From contig CAMAUV010000020.1 in assembly GCA_945861415.1 (NCBI GenBank), forward strand, positions 1 to 64,000: DNA of 64,000 nt, in the 5' to 3' direction. Within the stretch, counting starts at the first letter, position 1. Each line of letters starts with the position of its first letter. The translations under genes were made by a program, and so were the position numbers. This document shows, one piece after another, positions 18,414 to 26,158 of the stretch. The DNA is from Akkermansia muciniphila. Its GTDB lineage: Bacteria; Verrucomicrobiota; Verrucomicrobiia; Verrucomicrobiales; V1-33. The notes below the pieces were generated by a model. That model did not search any database. It had not been told where the DNA came from and saw only the letters and a list, made by a program, of their open reading frames with translations.

Positions 18414-19982
18414 ATGGACAAGAAAATCATCGTAATAGGGGCAGGTCCGGGAGGACTAGCTAGCGCCATCCTCCTGGCTGCTGCCGGACAAAAAGTAAAA
18501 GTTCTCGAGCGACTTCCATGCGTGGGCGGGCGCACTTCCTCCATTCAGTCTGAGGGATACCGTTTCGATCTCGGCCCCACTTTCTTCCTCTATCCGCGGG
18601 TGCTGGACGAGATTTTCCGATCCGCCGGCACATCGCTGCAGGAGGAAGTGGAAATGGTCCGCCTCGATCCCCAGTACCGGATTCAGTTCGAAGGGGGCGG
18701 CCACATGGACTGCAGCCCCAATATTGTAGAAATGGAGCGGCAGATCGCAACGCTGGCACCGCAGGATGTTCCTGGCTTCCGGCGTTTTCTTACAGAGAAC
18801 CGCGAAAAGCTCCATCTCATGGAGCCGTGCCTCCAGACTTCGTTCGACAGTTGGCGTTCCTTTTTAAATCCCCGCCTGCTGCGCCTGCTGCCGATGCTGC
18901 GGCCTCACCAGTCAGTGGACACTTACTTGAAACGCTTCTTCTCCGACGAGCGCGTTCGGCTGGCTTTCTGTTTTCAGTCGAAGTATCTGGGGATGTCGCC
19001 TTTCCGGTGTCCCAGCTTGTTCAGCATTCTCAGCTTTCTGGAGTATGAACACGGCGTCTGGCATCCGATGGGCGGATGCGCGGCGGTGACGGAAGCTATG
19101 GCGCGCGTGGCCCGGCGGCTGGGCGTGGAGATTTGCCTAGGTGAGGAAGTCCAAGAAATGAATTTCAGTGGTCGCCGGGCGACCGGAGTCCGCACACAAA
19201 ATGAACAGCACGACGCCTCAGCAGTGGTCATCAATGCCGACTTCGCCCGCGCGATGAAGCGACTCGTCCCGGACAGGCTGCGCCGTCGCTGGACAGACCG
19301 CCGCCTCGCGAAGAAGAAATTCTCCTGCTCCACATTCATGCTCTATCTGGGTATTGAGGGAAAATACGACCTGCCCCACCACACAATACACATCTCTGGT
19401 GATTATGTGCGCAATCTAGATGAGATTGAGAACCGTCATGTGCTAAGTGCCGACCCCAGCTTTTATGTGCAAAACGCCTGCGTGACGGACCCTTCGTTGG
19501 CCCCGGAGGGCCGCAGCACGCTCTACGTTCTCGTCCCCGTGTCCCACCAGCATCCCAATATCGACTGGAAGCGGGAGCAGGGCAACTTCCGTAACCTCGC
19601 ATTGCGGCAGATCGCCAAAGCAGGCTTCACCGGTGTGGAGGAGCGCATCCGTTATGAGAAAATGATCACTCCGGAGGACTGGGATTCATCCTACGAAATT
19701 GAGCACGGCGCCACATTCAATCTGGCCCACACGCTTGGCCAAATGCTGCACTTGCGTCCTCACAACCGTTTCGAAGATCTTGAAGGAGTTTATCTGACGG
19801 GCGGCGGCACTCACCCAGGAAGCGGATTGCCAGTCATTTTCGAAGGGGCCCGCATCAGTGCAGTTCATTTGCTCAACGATCTGGGTCTTGATGCCTCGCC
19901 CATTCTTTCGCGCCGAACGCTTGCGGCAGACGCTAACGCCGCCACTGCCGGCCTTGCCGCAGCAATGAGCGACACCGCATGA
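18414..19982 (+). CDS. crtN: CrtN-like carotenoid (dehydrosqualene) desaturase
   Basis: 522 residues from ATG 18414 (a GTG six codons upstream is possible). The FAD-binding GAGPGGLASAILLAAAG at the N-terminus, GGRTSSIQSEGYRFDLGPTF and the C-terminal YLTGGGTHPGSGLPVIFEGA are hallmarks of CrtI/CrtN phytoene or dehydrosqualene desaturases. With crtP, crtQ and aldH close by, a C30 substrate is more likely than phytoene: stepwise desaturation of squalene or dehydrosqualene to diaponeurosporene or diapolycopene at the membrane. The stop overlaps the acyltransferase ATG (ATGA). C30 specificity is inferred from neighbours, not from this sequence alone. Confidence 0.75.
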   Translation: MDKKIIVIGAGPGGLASAILLAAAGQKVKVLERLPCVGGRTSSIQSEGYRFDLGPTFFLYPRVLDEIFRSAGTSLQEEVEMVRLDPQYRIQFEGGGHMDCSPNIVEMERQIATLAPQDVPGFRRFLTENREKLHLMEPCLQTSFDSWRSFLNPRLLRLLPMLRPHQSVDTYLKRFFSDERVRLAFCFQSKYLGMSPFRCPSLFSILSFLEYEHGVWHPMGGCAAVTEAMARVARRLGVEICLGEEVQEMNFSGRRATGVRTQNEQHDASAVVINADFARAMKRLVPDRLRRRWTDRRLAKKKFSCSTFMLYLGIEGKYDLPHHTIHISGDYVRNLDEIENRHVLSADPSFYVQNACVTDPSLAPEGRSTLYVLVPVSHQHPNIDWKREQGNFRNLALRQIAKAGFTGVEERIRYEKMITPEDWDSSYEIEHGATFNLAHTLGQMLHLRPHNRFEDLEGVYLTGGGTHPGSGLPVIFEGARISAVHLLNDLGLDASPILSRRTLAADANAATAGLAAAMSDTA

Positions 19983-20773
19983 ACAAGCCCGGCGCAGAGG
20001 AGGCCGTTCCCTTCATCTCTCCCAAGCTGCGCGGGTGGTTTGCATGGTATGTCCGCCGGTATTTGCGCAAGCACTTCAACGCAGTGAGGCTCCTCACGAA
20101 CGCGCCACCGCCCGCGTCGTCCTCTGCGGCTGCCGTTTTCTATCTCAACCACCCGGCATGGTGGGATCCGCTGGTGGCGTTTCACCTCGCGCGCACATTC
20201 TTTCCCTCGCAGCAGTCTTTCGCGCCGATGGATGCCGCAGCACTGCAAAAATATGGCTTACTGAAACGCCTCGGCTTCTTCCCTGTGGAGCGAGGTTCCT
20301 TAGCGGGAGCCCGTCGTTTCCTACGCAACGCCGACGACATTCTGAGTCGGCCGCATCAAGCCTTGTGGCTCACGCCGCAGGGGCGCTTTACCGATATCAG
20401 GGAACGCCCTGTGCGCTTCGAGCCCGGTCTCGGCCACTTAGCTTCCCGGCTGCCGGGCGTGGCTTTCGTTCCGCTCGCGCTGGAGTTCGTATGGTGGCAC
20501 GAGCGGTCGCCGGAAGTGCTCGTAGCTTTTGGCCCGCCGGTGACGCTGCCGCAGGGCCAGCCCGCCGGCGTAATGAACACGCACCTCGAAGAGGCTCTCG
20601 CGCGTGCTCAGGACCAACTGGCCAACGCCAGCCTTCTGCGGGAGCCTGCACAGTTCAGCACTTTACTCAGCGGCCGTGCGGGGGTCGGTGGAATCTACGA
20701 TTTCTGTCGCCAGCTCTGCGCTCGCGCCCGCGGACAAGACTTCGACGCGCGTCACGCTAGTGCTCCAAAATAG
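19979..20773 (+). CDS. PlsC-like acyltransferase, probable carotenoid-glycoside acylation
   Basis: 264 residues. The acyltransferase active-site motif NHPAWWDPL (family NHxxxxD) lies near residue 56, followed by the acceptor-binding FFPVERGS and LWLTPQGRFTD, and VAFVPLALEF. This is the LPLAT/PlsC superfamily, which moves acyl groups onto a hydroxyl at the cytoplasmic membrane. It is translationally coupled to the desaturase. In staphyloxanthin synthesis the last step acylates the sugar with CrtO, which is a different family; this protein may fill that role here. An ordinary phospholipid role remains possible. Confidence 0.72.
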   Translation: MNKPGAEEAVPFISPKLRGWFAWYVRRYLRKHFNAVRLLTNAPPPASSSAAAVFYLNHPAWWDPLVAFHLARTFFPSQQSFAPMDAAALQKYGLLKRLGFFPVERGSLAGARRFLRNADDILSRPHQALWLTPQGRFTDIRERPVRFEPGLGHLASRLPGVAFVPLALEFVWWHERSPEVLVAFGPPVTLPQGQPAGVMNTHLEEALARAQDQLANASLLREPAQFSTLLSGRAGVGGIYDFCRQLCARARGQDFDARHASAPK

Positions 20774-20803
20774 CCGTAGTTCTTCATTCCTCTCCTTATT
20801 AAA

Positions 20804-21337
20804 TTGCTTCCCTCCATTCTCTCCCAAGCATCTCTCCGTCTGCTGTCCGCAGCGTTGTGTTTCACCATGCTCGCGCTCGCCCCGCTGGCAAACGGGACAG
20901 TAGAGAAGAAAGTCCCCGCCCGCATCGAACTCGAGGACCAGTATGGAAAAAAGCATGTGGTCACTTATCCGGCGAAGACCATCAACATCATTTCCCTCGC
21001 GGACCAGCATGGACGGCGTCAGTCGAACGAATGGGCGGTTATTCTCGGCCAGTACAAAAATCGCGCGGCGGTTCACGGGATCGCAGACGCATCCGGCACG
21101 CCGGAGGTCATGAAGAATATGATCCGGAAACGCATCCGGGAAGCCCAAAAGCAGGAACTGCTCATCGACTGGAGCGGTGCCACCAGTGCGGCTATCGGAC
21201 GCCATCCGAAAGTGGCGAACCTCGTCATCGTTTCACCCAATGGAACAATCATCCACCGCACCACCGGCGGACCGACTGCTGAAAATATAAAGGCATTCAC
21301 CACTGCCATGAATAAGGCGCTGGCATCGAAGGAGTGA
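20804..21337 (+). CDS. Exported thioredoxin-fold-like protein lacking CXXC
   Basis: 177 residues from a TTG start at 20804, which gives a complete signal peptide ending near ALAPLANG. The mature part resembles AhpC/YtfJ-type thioredoxin folds: PARIELEDQYGKKHVVTYPA, then a helical region, then VANLVIVSPNGTIIHRTTGG, the typical cis-Pro/beta-hairpin ending. No CXXC pair is present, so it is unlikely to be a disulfide oxidoreductase; a binding or chaperone role is possible. It follows the acyltransferase by 30 bases, so it is probably in the carotenoid operon. It converges with the ABC permease, with a 14-base gap. Confidence 0.55.
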   Translation: MLPSILSQASLRLLSAALCFTMLALAPLANGTVEKKVPARIELEDQYGKKHVVTYPAKTINIISLADQHGRRQSNEWAVILGQYKNRAAVHGIADASGTPEVMKNMIRKRIREAQKQELLIDWSGATSAAIGRHPKVANLVIVSPNGTIIHRTTGGPTAENIKAFTTAMNKALASKE

Positions 21338-21351
21338 AAACGCGGTGCAGG

Positions 21352-22518
21352 CTATTCGAACGCCCTCGCTCGTCGAAATCGCCACAGCGCCGCCAGCATC
21401 ACCGCAATAGCCGTGCCCGATAGAACCGCGAGGCATGGCAAGATCTCCCGTGCGCTGTGCCCCGCCCAGAGCACGCCTGTGAATCCCTCCATCGTCCAGA
21501 ATACGATAGTGACTTTCGCAATCTGCTGGATGAATTCCGGCATGAGACTGACCGGAAACCACGCTCCGCCGAGCGCACTCATCACGAGAATTAGAAACGT
21601 GGCGAGGCTGCGCGCGGACTCCGCCGAAGAAGTCACCGAGGCGATGAGCATACCAAACGCCGTGCAGGCAGCCGAGGCCGCGATACATACGGGAAGCAGC
21701 AGCGGGAGGCGGCCGGTGATGTCGAGGCCAAAGAGAAACTGGCCCGTGAAGAACAACGTCAGCAACTGTACGATGCCAAGCAGCATTCCCCAACAGAATT
21801 TGCCCAGCACCAACTGAGAGCGCGTCACCGATCCCGAAAGCATCCGCTGATAGAGCCCTGCCTTCTTTTCGTCGAAAATAGACGTGGAGGAAATAGTGAG
21901 CGAGAACAGCAGGAACATTACCGCCCAGCCACCAACTACGCTTGCCGCACTAGGTGCCTTCACTTCACTTCCTGTCACCTGTTCGTTCTCCACCTTGACT
22001 AAACGGGAGAGGAAGGTCGACCGCCCAGCGTCACCGGCATCAGGGGCCCCCAGTAATTCTGGCAGGCCCGCGAGCACCGCACGCTGTAGCACGGCATGGA
22101 AGGTCTGCGTCTCTACCGCGTTGCGAGGGTTCCCCAGAACTCGAAGATGGACTCCTCTGAGAACACCGGAAGACTCTCCCGGCGAAAGAATAACAGCAAA
22201 CCGCAGACGGTTTTGTCGGATCAACTCCCGCAGCGCTTCGTCCGCGGACTCAGTCTGCTCTCCTGTGCCTAAATCGAGCGCGGGGTCCTTTGCCAGCGCC
22301 TCAACGATGCGGGCGGCAGCGGGTTGATCTGAATGATTGACTGCCGCGACGGGGATTCCACCAGGGGCGCTGTCGGGATTGCGGAGGCCAAAAATTTCTC
22401 CGAAAATGAAGATCAGACCAGCCGGAATCAGAAATGTCAGCGGAAGTGCCGCACGGTCCCGCCGGAAGAGCGCGAATTCCTTGCGAACCAAGGTCAGTAA
22501 TGTGCGCAGGCGGTTCAT
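21352..22518 (-). CDS. ABC-2 type transporter permease
   Basis: 388 residues with the ABC-2 (DrrB/YhaP-like) layout: one N-terminal helix after a basic start (RDRAALPLTFLIPAGLIFIF), a large extracytoplasmic domain (about 45-185) and five hydrophobic helices in the C-terminal half, including SVTSSAESARSLATFLILVM. Such permeases export lipids, polysaccharides or drugs with an associated ATPase. The start overlaps the upstream ATPase stop by 4 bases, so the two form one transporter. It sits inside the carotenoid island, so a lipid-like pigment precursor or product is a plausible cargo, but this is inferred from position. Confidence 0.8.
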   Translation of the reverse strand: MNRLRTLLTLVRKEFALFRRDRAALPLTFLIPAGLIFIFGEIFGLRNPDSAPGGIPVAAVNHSDQPAAARIVEALAKDPALDLGTGEQTESADEALRELIRQNRLRFAVILSPGESSGVLRGVHLRVLGNPRNAVETQTFHAVLQRAVLAGLPELLGAPDAGDAGRSTFLSRLVKVENEQVTGSEVKAPSAASVVGGWAVMFLLFSLTISSTSIFDEKKAGLYQRMLSGSVTRSQLVLGKFCWGMLLGIVQLLTLFFTGQFLFGLDITGRLPLLLPVCIAASAACTAFGMLIASVTSSAESARSLATFLILVMSALGGAWFPVSLMPEFIQQIAKVTIVFWTMEGFTGVLWAGHSAREILPCLAVLSGTAIAVMLAALWRFRRARAFE

Positions 22519-23432
22519 TCGCGAAGAGTGCGGCCGGTGAGGTGGAGAAACAGCGCCTCAAGCGTGGAGCGCTGCAAAGTGAAGAGTTGCGGCGGCAGAC
22601 CGTGGGATTCGGTGAGCGTGAAGAACGTCGAAAGCCTGCTGCCCGCCGAAGGGAGAAAGTGATACTGCTCCGGTTCGCTGATTACTTTGCCGAGTCCCGC
22701 GAGTTGAGCAGCCAGCGCCGCCGTGGCCGGGGTGACCGGAAAGGAAATCTGCTCATCGAAGGGAAGCCGGGTTAGCAATTCGGCCACCGTGCCGCCCGCA
22801 AGCAATCGGCCGTGATGCATGATGCCGATGCGGCTGCACAGGCGGGCAGCTTCCTCCATGTAGTGCGTGGAGTAGATGATGGTGGTACCCCCGCGATTGA
22901 GAGACTCAAGCATATCAAAGATCGCGTTGCGTGCCTGTGGGTCAACACCTGCGGTGGGTTCATCACAGAGAAGAAGCTCCGGTTGGTGGAGCAGCGCCGC
23001 CGCGAGATTGAGGCGGCGCTGCATACCCCCGGAGAAGGTGTTTAGCCGATCATTTCTGCGGCTCGTGAGCTGCACCGCTTCCAGCACCTCCCCAACCCGG
23101 TAGCGGAGCTTCGTTCCATAGAGTCCCTGTAATTCACCAAAGAAGCGTAGGTTCTGTTCTGCGGTTAACTCTTCGTAGAGCGCGATGGACTGTGGCACCA
23201 AACCTGGCCTGTGGCAGGCATTCCGGTGCTTTGCGCCGGGCGGCGCGTCCCCCACTGAAACGCTGCCGCTATCGGGCGTATGAAGGCCGGCGATGAGGGA
23301 AATGAGGGTGGACTTCCCGGCTCCATTAGGGCCGAGCAAACCAAAGAACTCACCGCGGCCGATATCGAGAGTGATCCCATCCACAGCCGTAAAGCCGCCA
23401 TACTTTTTAGTGACCGCTTTTAGTGAGAGCAT
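22515..23432 (-). CDS. ABC transporter ATP-binding protein
   Basis: 305 residues from the ATG at 23432 (MLSLKAVTKKYGG); the frame upstream overlaps crtQ and is not coding. It has Walker A GPNGAGKST, the ABC signature FSGGMQRRLNL and Walker B LLLCDEPTAGVDPQARN, with switch His in IIYSTHYMEEA. About 80 extra residues follow the nucleotide-binding domain, as in DrrA/CcmA-type exporters. It energises the adjacent permease. It lies 34 bases after crtQ on the same strand, so the order [22 protein letters not shown] looks like one operon. Confidence 0.9.
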   Translation of the reverse strand: MLSLKAVTKKYGGFTAVDGITLDIGRGEFFGLLGPNGAGKSTLISLIAGLHTPDSGSVSVGDAPPGAKHRNACHRPGLVPQSIALYEELTAEQNLRFFGELQGLYGTKLRYRVGEVLEAVQLTSRRNDRLNTFSGGMQRRLNLAAALLHQPELLLCDEPTAGVDPQARNAIFDMLESLNRGGTTIIYSTHYMEEAARLCSRIGIMHHGRLLAGGTVAELLTRLPFDEQISFPVTPATAALAAQLAGLGKVISEPEQYHFLPSAGSRLSTFFTLTESHGLPPQLFTLQRSTLEALFLHLTGRTLRE

Positions 23433-23466
23433 GAGACTGATGTTTGAAAGGAGTAGTCCGCTGCGG

Positions 23467-24561
23467 TCACTCGGCAGTGAAGACGCGCCCTTTCCATGTG
23501 TTGCGTTTCCCCAGATAGTTGCGCAGCAGAGAGCGCGTGAAAACAAGGAAATAGAAAATCAGGCAGACCGGATAGAGTAGTGCGGCGCTCCAGTGGAATG
23601 AGCCAACGCGGCGAAACTGGAAATAAACTTGGGCCGCCAGTGCGACATAGAGCGCGACCCACCAACCCGCGAACTCGCCGCCCAGATCCATCAGAGCGCC
23701 CGGCAGATGCATGGCCGCAAGGGAGAGACCGCTAATCCAACAAATGATAAGCATCAGCAGGTGAAAGGGCGTTTGGCTGGCTCCGGCAGCGAATCCTTTC
23801 GTCCATCCATCCACCACTTCGCGAAGGCTGTACGGATACATGCGGAAGGAGAATACGCCACTCCCGCCCACACAATGAAGCGGGAGTCCCAACTTCCTAA
23901 ATTCCTCCGCGAGGCAAAAGTTCTCAAGATTCCGGCCCTTCACCGCCGCGTGCCCTCCTGCGGAAAAATAGTCCGCGCGGGGAACGAGCAGCATTTGCCC
24001 GAACAGTCCGCGCGGAGGGAGCCTGTCGCCGAGCAGCGTAAACGATCTGATCCCTGCGGTCATGATCAAGTTGAAGAAAGCGGACAACTGTTCATGCGCT
24101 TTGCGGACGACATGGTAAGGGCCGGTGGAAAGCACACCACCTCGCCGGGCATGGGTGCTCAAGATGCGGCTAAGACCTCCCGCCTCAAACCATGTGTCGG
24201 CGTCCACGAACAGGAGCAGTCGGCCAGACGCAGCCTCCGCGCCCTGCTGGCAGGCCCACGTTTTTCCACCCCAGCCCTCCGGCAGCGGCTGTGAGGTAAT
24301 AACCCGTGCGCCGAAGGATTCAGCGACTTCCGCTGTGCCATCCGTCGAGCCATCATCTACTACCAGCACCTCCCCTGGCTGCGCGGATTGCGCGCGTATC
24401 GATCCCAGAATTGAGGGAAGGTTATGAGCTTCGTTTCGCGCCGGAATGATGAGGCTCAGGAGGTCTGCCGGCGCACCGTCTGCAGGGTCGCATTGCGGAA
24501 TGCGCCAAAGGATGACGAAACCCAGCAATCCAAGAGCCAGCGCAGTGAGCAGCAAAATCAT
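23467..24561 (-). CDS. crtQ: CrtQ-like carotenoic-acid glycosyltransferase
   Basis: 364 residues. N-terminal helix (about 2-20), then a GT2 domain: LLSLIIPARNE, LVVDDGSTDGTAEVA, the metal-binding VDADTWF and FSFRMYPYSLREVVDGWTKG, followed by about three C-terminal membrane helices. The order and the FRMY...GWTKG block match remembered CrtQ of Staphylococcus, which esterifies 4,4'-diaponeurosporenoate with a sugar at the membrane. Its ATG overlaps the last base of the crtP stop (TAATG), so the two are coupled. Rubritalea makes xylosyl esters, so the sugar might be xylose rather than glucose; this is inference. Confidence 0.78.
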   Translation of the reverse strand: MILLLTALALGLLGFVILWRIPQCDPADGAPADLLSLIIPARNEAHNLPSILGSIRAQSAQPGEVLVVDDGSTDGTAEVAESFGARVITSQPLPEGWGGKTWACQQGAEAASGRLLLFVDADTWFEAGGLSRILSTHARRGGVLSTGPYHVVRKAHEQLSAFFNLIMTAGIRSFTLLGDRLPPRGLFGQMLLVPRADYFSAGGHAAVKGRNLENFCLAEEFRKLGLPLHCVGGSGVFSFRMYPYSLREVVDGWTKGFAAGASQTPFHLLMLIICWISGLSLAAMHLPGALMDLGGEFAGWWVALYVALAAQVYFQFRRVGSFHWSAALLYPVCLIFYFLVFTRSLLRNYLGKRNTWKGRVFTAE

Positions 24562-26045
24562 TAATTTTGCTGCTCAACAATCAGACGGCTGACATTCTGC
24601 CCGCAGAGCACTACCATGGGCATACCGCCGCCTGGATTAACAGAACCTCCAACGAAATACATGTTGTCGTACTTCCCGCTGCGTTTCGGGGCTTTGAAGG
24701 CGAGGTTTTTCCACCGGTCGGAGACGACTCCATAGATGGAACCCTTGTTGCTGTAGTATTGTTCTTTGATGTCTAGAGGCGTCCATACATGCTCAGTGAC
24801 CACATGTTTGCGCAAATCCTTCAAGCCCATCCGCTCCAGCTTGTCGACCACGCGCTCCTTGAACTGCATGTAGTCCGCGCGGCTCAGCGGCCGTTCATCG
24901 TTAATGTGCGGAATGTGCGGGAGAATCTTCAGGCAGTCGCATCCGGGAGGGGCGACCGTGGGATCGGTTTTGGATGCGGCGACAAGGTAGATGGTGGGGT
25001 CGTCCGGGAGAAGGCCCTTCTGGAAAACGGAGCGGAAGTGCTTCTTCTGGTTCGCGGAGAAGAAGAAGTTATGGTGCGCCAACTGCGGATAGGAAGTGTC
25101 GAGGCCCAGTTCAAGGACGAGCCCAGAGCAAGCTGGTTCAAACTTCTTCAACTTCCGCAGCGACTCCGCGTCCTCCTCCAGCAACTCGCGGCATGCGGGG
25201 ATGACTTCCATGTTCGACACAATGATATCCGCGGCATGAAACCCGCCGTTTTTTGTCTCAATGCCGGTGACGCGGCGGCCTTCACGGCGGATGCGGGACA
25301 CTTCACTGCCGCAATGAATCACGACGCCAATCTCATCCATCAAGCGGCGGAGGCCAACGGCGAGGTTGTACATGCCACCATCGACATACCAGAGATCGTA
25401 GCGGAATTGAATCGTGGGCAAACAATTCATGAACGCCGGAGCCCGCAGCGCGGAGGAGCCTACATATTTGATAAAGTAATCAAAGATGTCCCGGAAATAC
25501 CGGGTGCGCAGATGTTTTGCCACGCCGCCGTGCATGCTGCGGAAGAGGTCGAACTGGAAGAAATTCTTGAGCCCGTAAAAGTTGCGGAAAGCGGGAACAT
25601 CATCAAGACCCGCCCGAAAGTAGCCGGGTTCCAGCACATCGTAGAGCTTCGCAGAGTATGCGAGGAAGCGTTCGATGGCTGCAGGATCTTCACCGCCCTT
25701 GCGGGCCTCCTCCGCCATCCGTTCGGGCTCGGGATGGAGGTCAAGCACCTTACCGTCAGGGAAGAAATTGCGCCAGTGCGGGCGGACGGGCAGGATTTTC
25801 ACATAGTCCTCCATGCGCCGCCCGGAACCGGTGAACAGCTGCTCAAAAAGTTGCGGCAGTGTGAGAATAGACGGCCCCAGATCGAAGGTATAACCTTCCT
25901 GCCGCAGGAAATTAAGCTTGCCGCCAATCTTCTCATTCTTTTCATGCAACTCCACCGCATAGCCCGCCTGACGCAGACTGATGGCTGCAGAGATGCCTCC
26001 GAGGCCGCCGCCGATGATGATGATTTTTTTACTGCCCTGTTCCAT
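24561..26045 (-). CDS. crtP: CrtP-like 4,4'-diaponeurosporene oxygenase
   Basis: 494 residues from ATG 26045, preceded by a good GAGGA ribosome site; the longer frame lacks this. Many segments match remembered staphylococcal CrtP: IIIIGGGLGGISAAI, FDLGPSILT, FIKYVGSSALRAPA, VSNMEVIPACREL, YPQLAHHNFFFS, LLPDDPTIYLV, DKLERMGLKDLRKHV, GSIYGVVSDRWKN and VGGSVNPGGGMPMV. CrtP is a desaturase-like flavoprotein that oxidises the terminal methyl of C30 carotenoids to an aldehyde. This is the clearest of the carotenoid assignments. It overlaps crtQ by one base and faces the aldH gene across a 113-base divergent region. Confidence 0.9.
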   Translation of the reverse strand: MEQGSKKIIIIGGGLGGISAAISLRQAGYAVELHEKNEKIGGKLNFLRQEGYTFDLGPSILTLPQLFEQLFTGSGRRMEDYVKILPVRPHWRNFFPDGKVLDLHPEPERMAEEARKGGEDPAAIERFLAYSAKLYDVLEPGYFRAGLDDVPAFRNFYGLKNFFQFDLFRSMHGGVAKHLRTRYFRDIFDYFIKYVGSSALRAPAFMNCLPTIQFRYDLWYVDGGMYNLAVGLRRLMDEIGVVIHCGSEVSRIRREGRRVTGIETKNGGFHAADIIVSNMEVIPACRELLEEDAESLRKLKKFEPACSGLVLELGLDTSYPQLAHHNFFFSANQKKHFRSVFQKGLLPDDPTIYLVAASKTDPTVAPPGCDCLKILPHIPHINDERPLSRADYMQFKERVVDKLERMGLKDLRKHVVTEHVWTPLDIKEQYYSNKGSIYGVVSDRWKNLAFKAPKRSGKYDNMYFVGGSVNPGGGMPMVVLCGQNVSRLIVEQQN

Positions 26046-26158
26046 TGTGTCTTCCTCGTAACGCTTCGCCGATGATGCCGGAACCCGCAAACGGCAAAAA
26101 CTCTGTCGGCTGCCTGGACACCTAAGGCTCCGCCGCTAGGCTGGGGCCTCCCAACAAG

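Noticed and set aside
24789-26075. 428-codon open frame antisense to crtP, and a 423-codon one over aldH (25799-27070)
   Set aside because: Both overlap genes with clear family motifs and show no recognisable domains.
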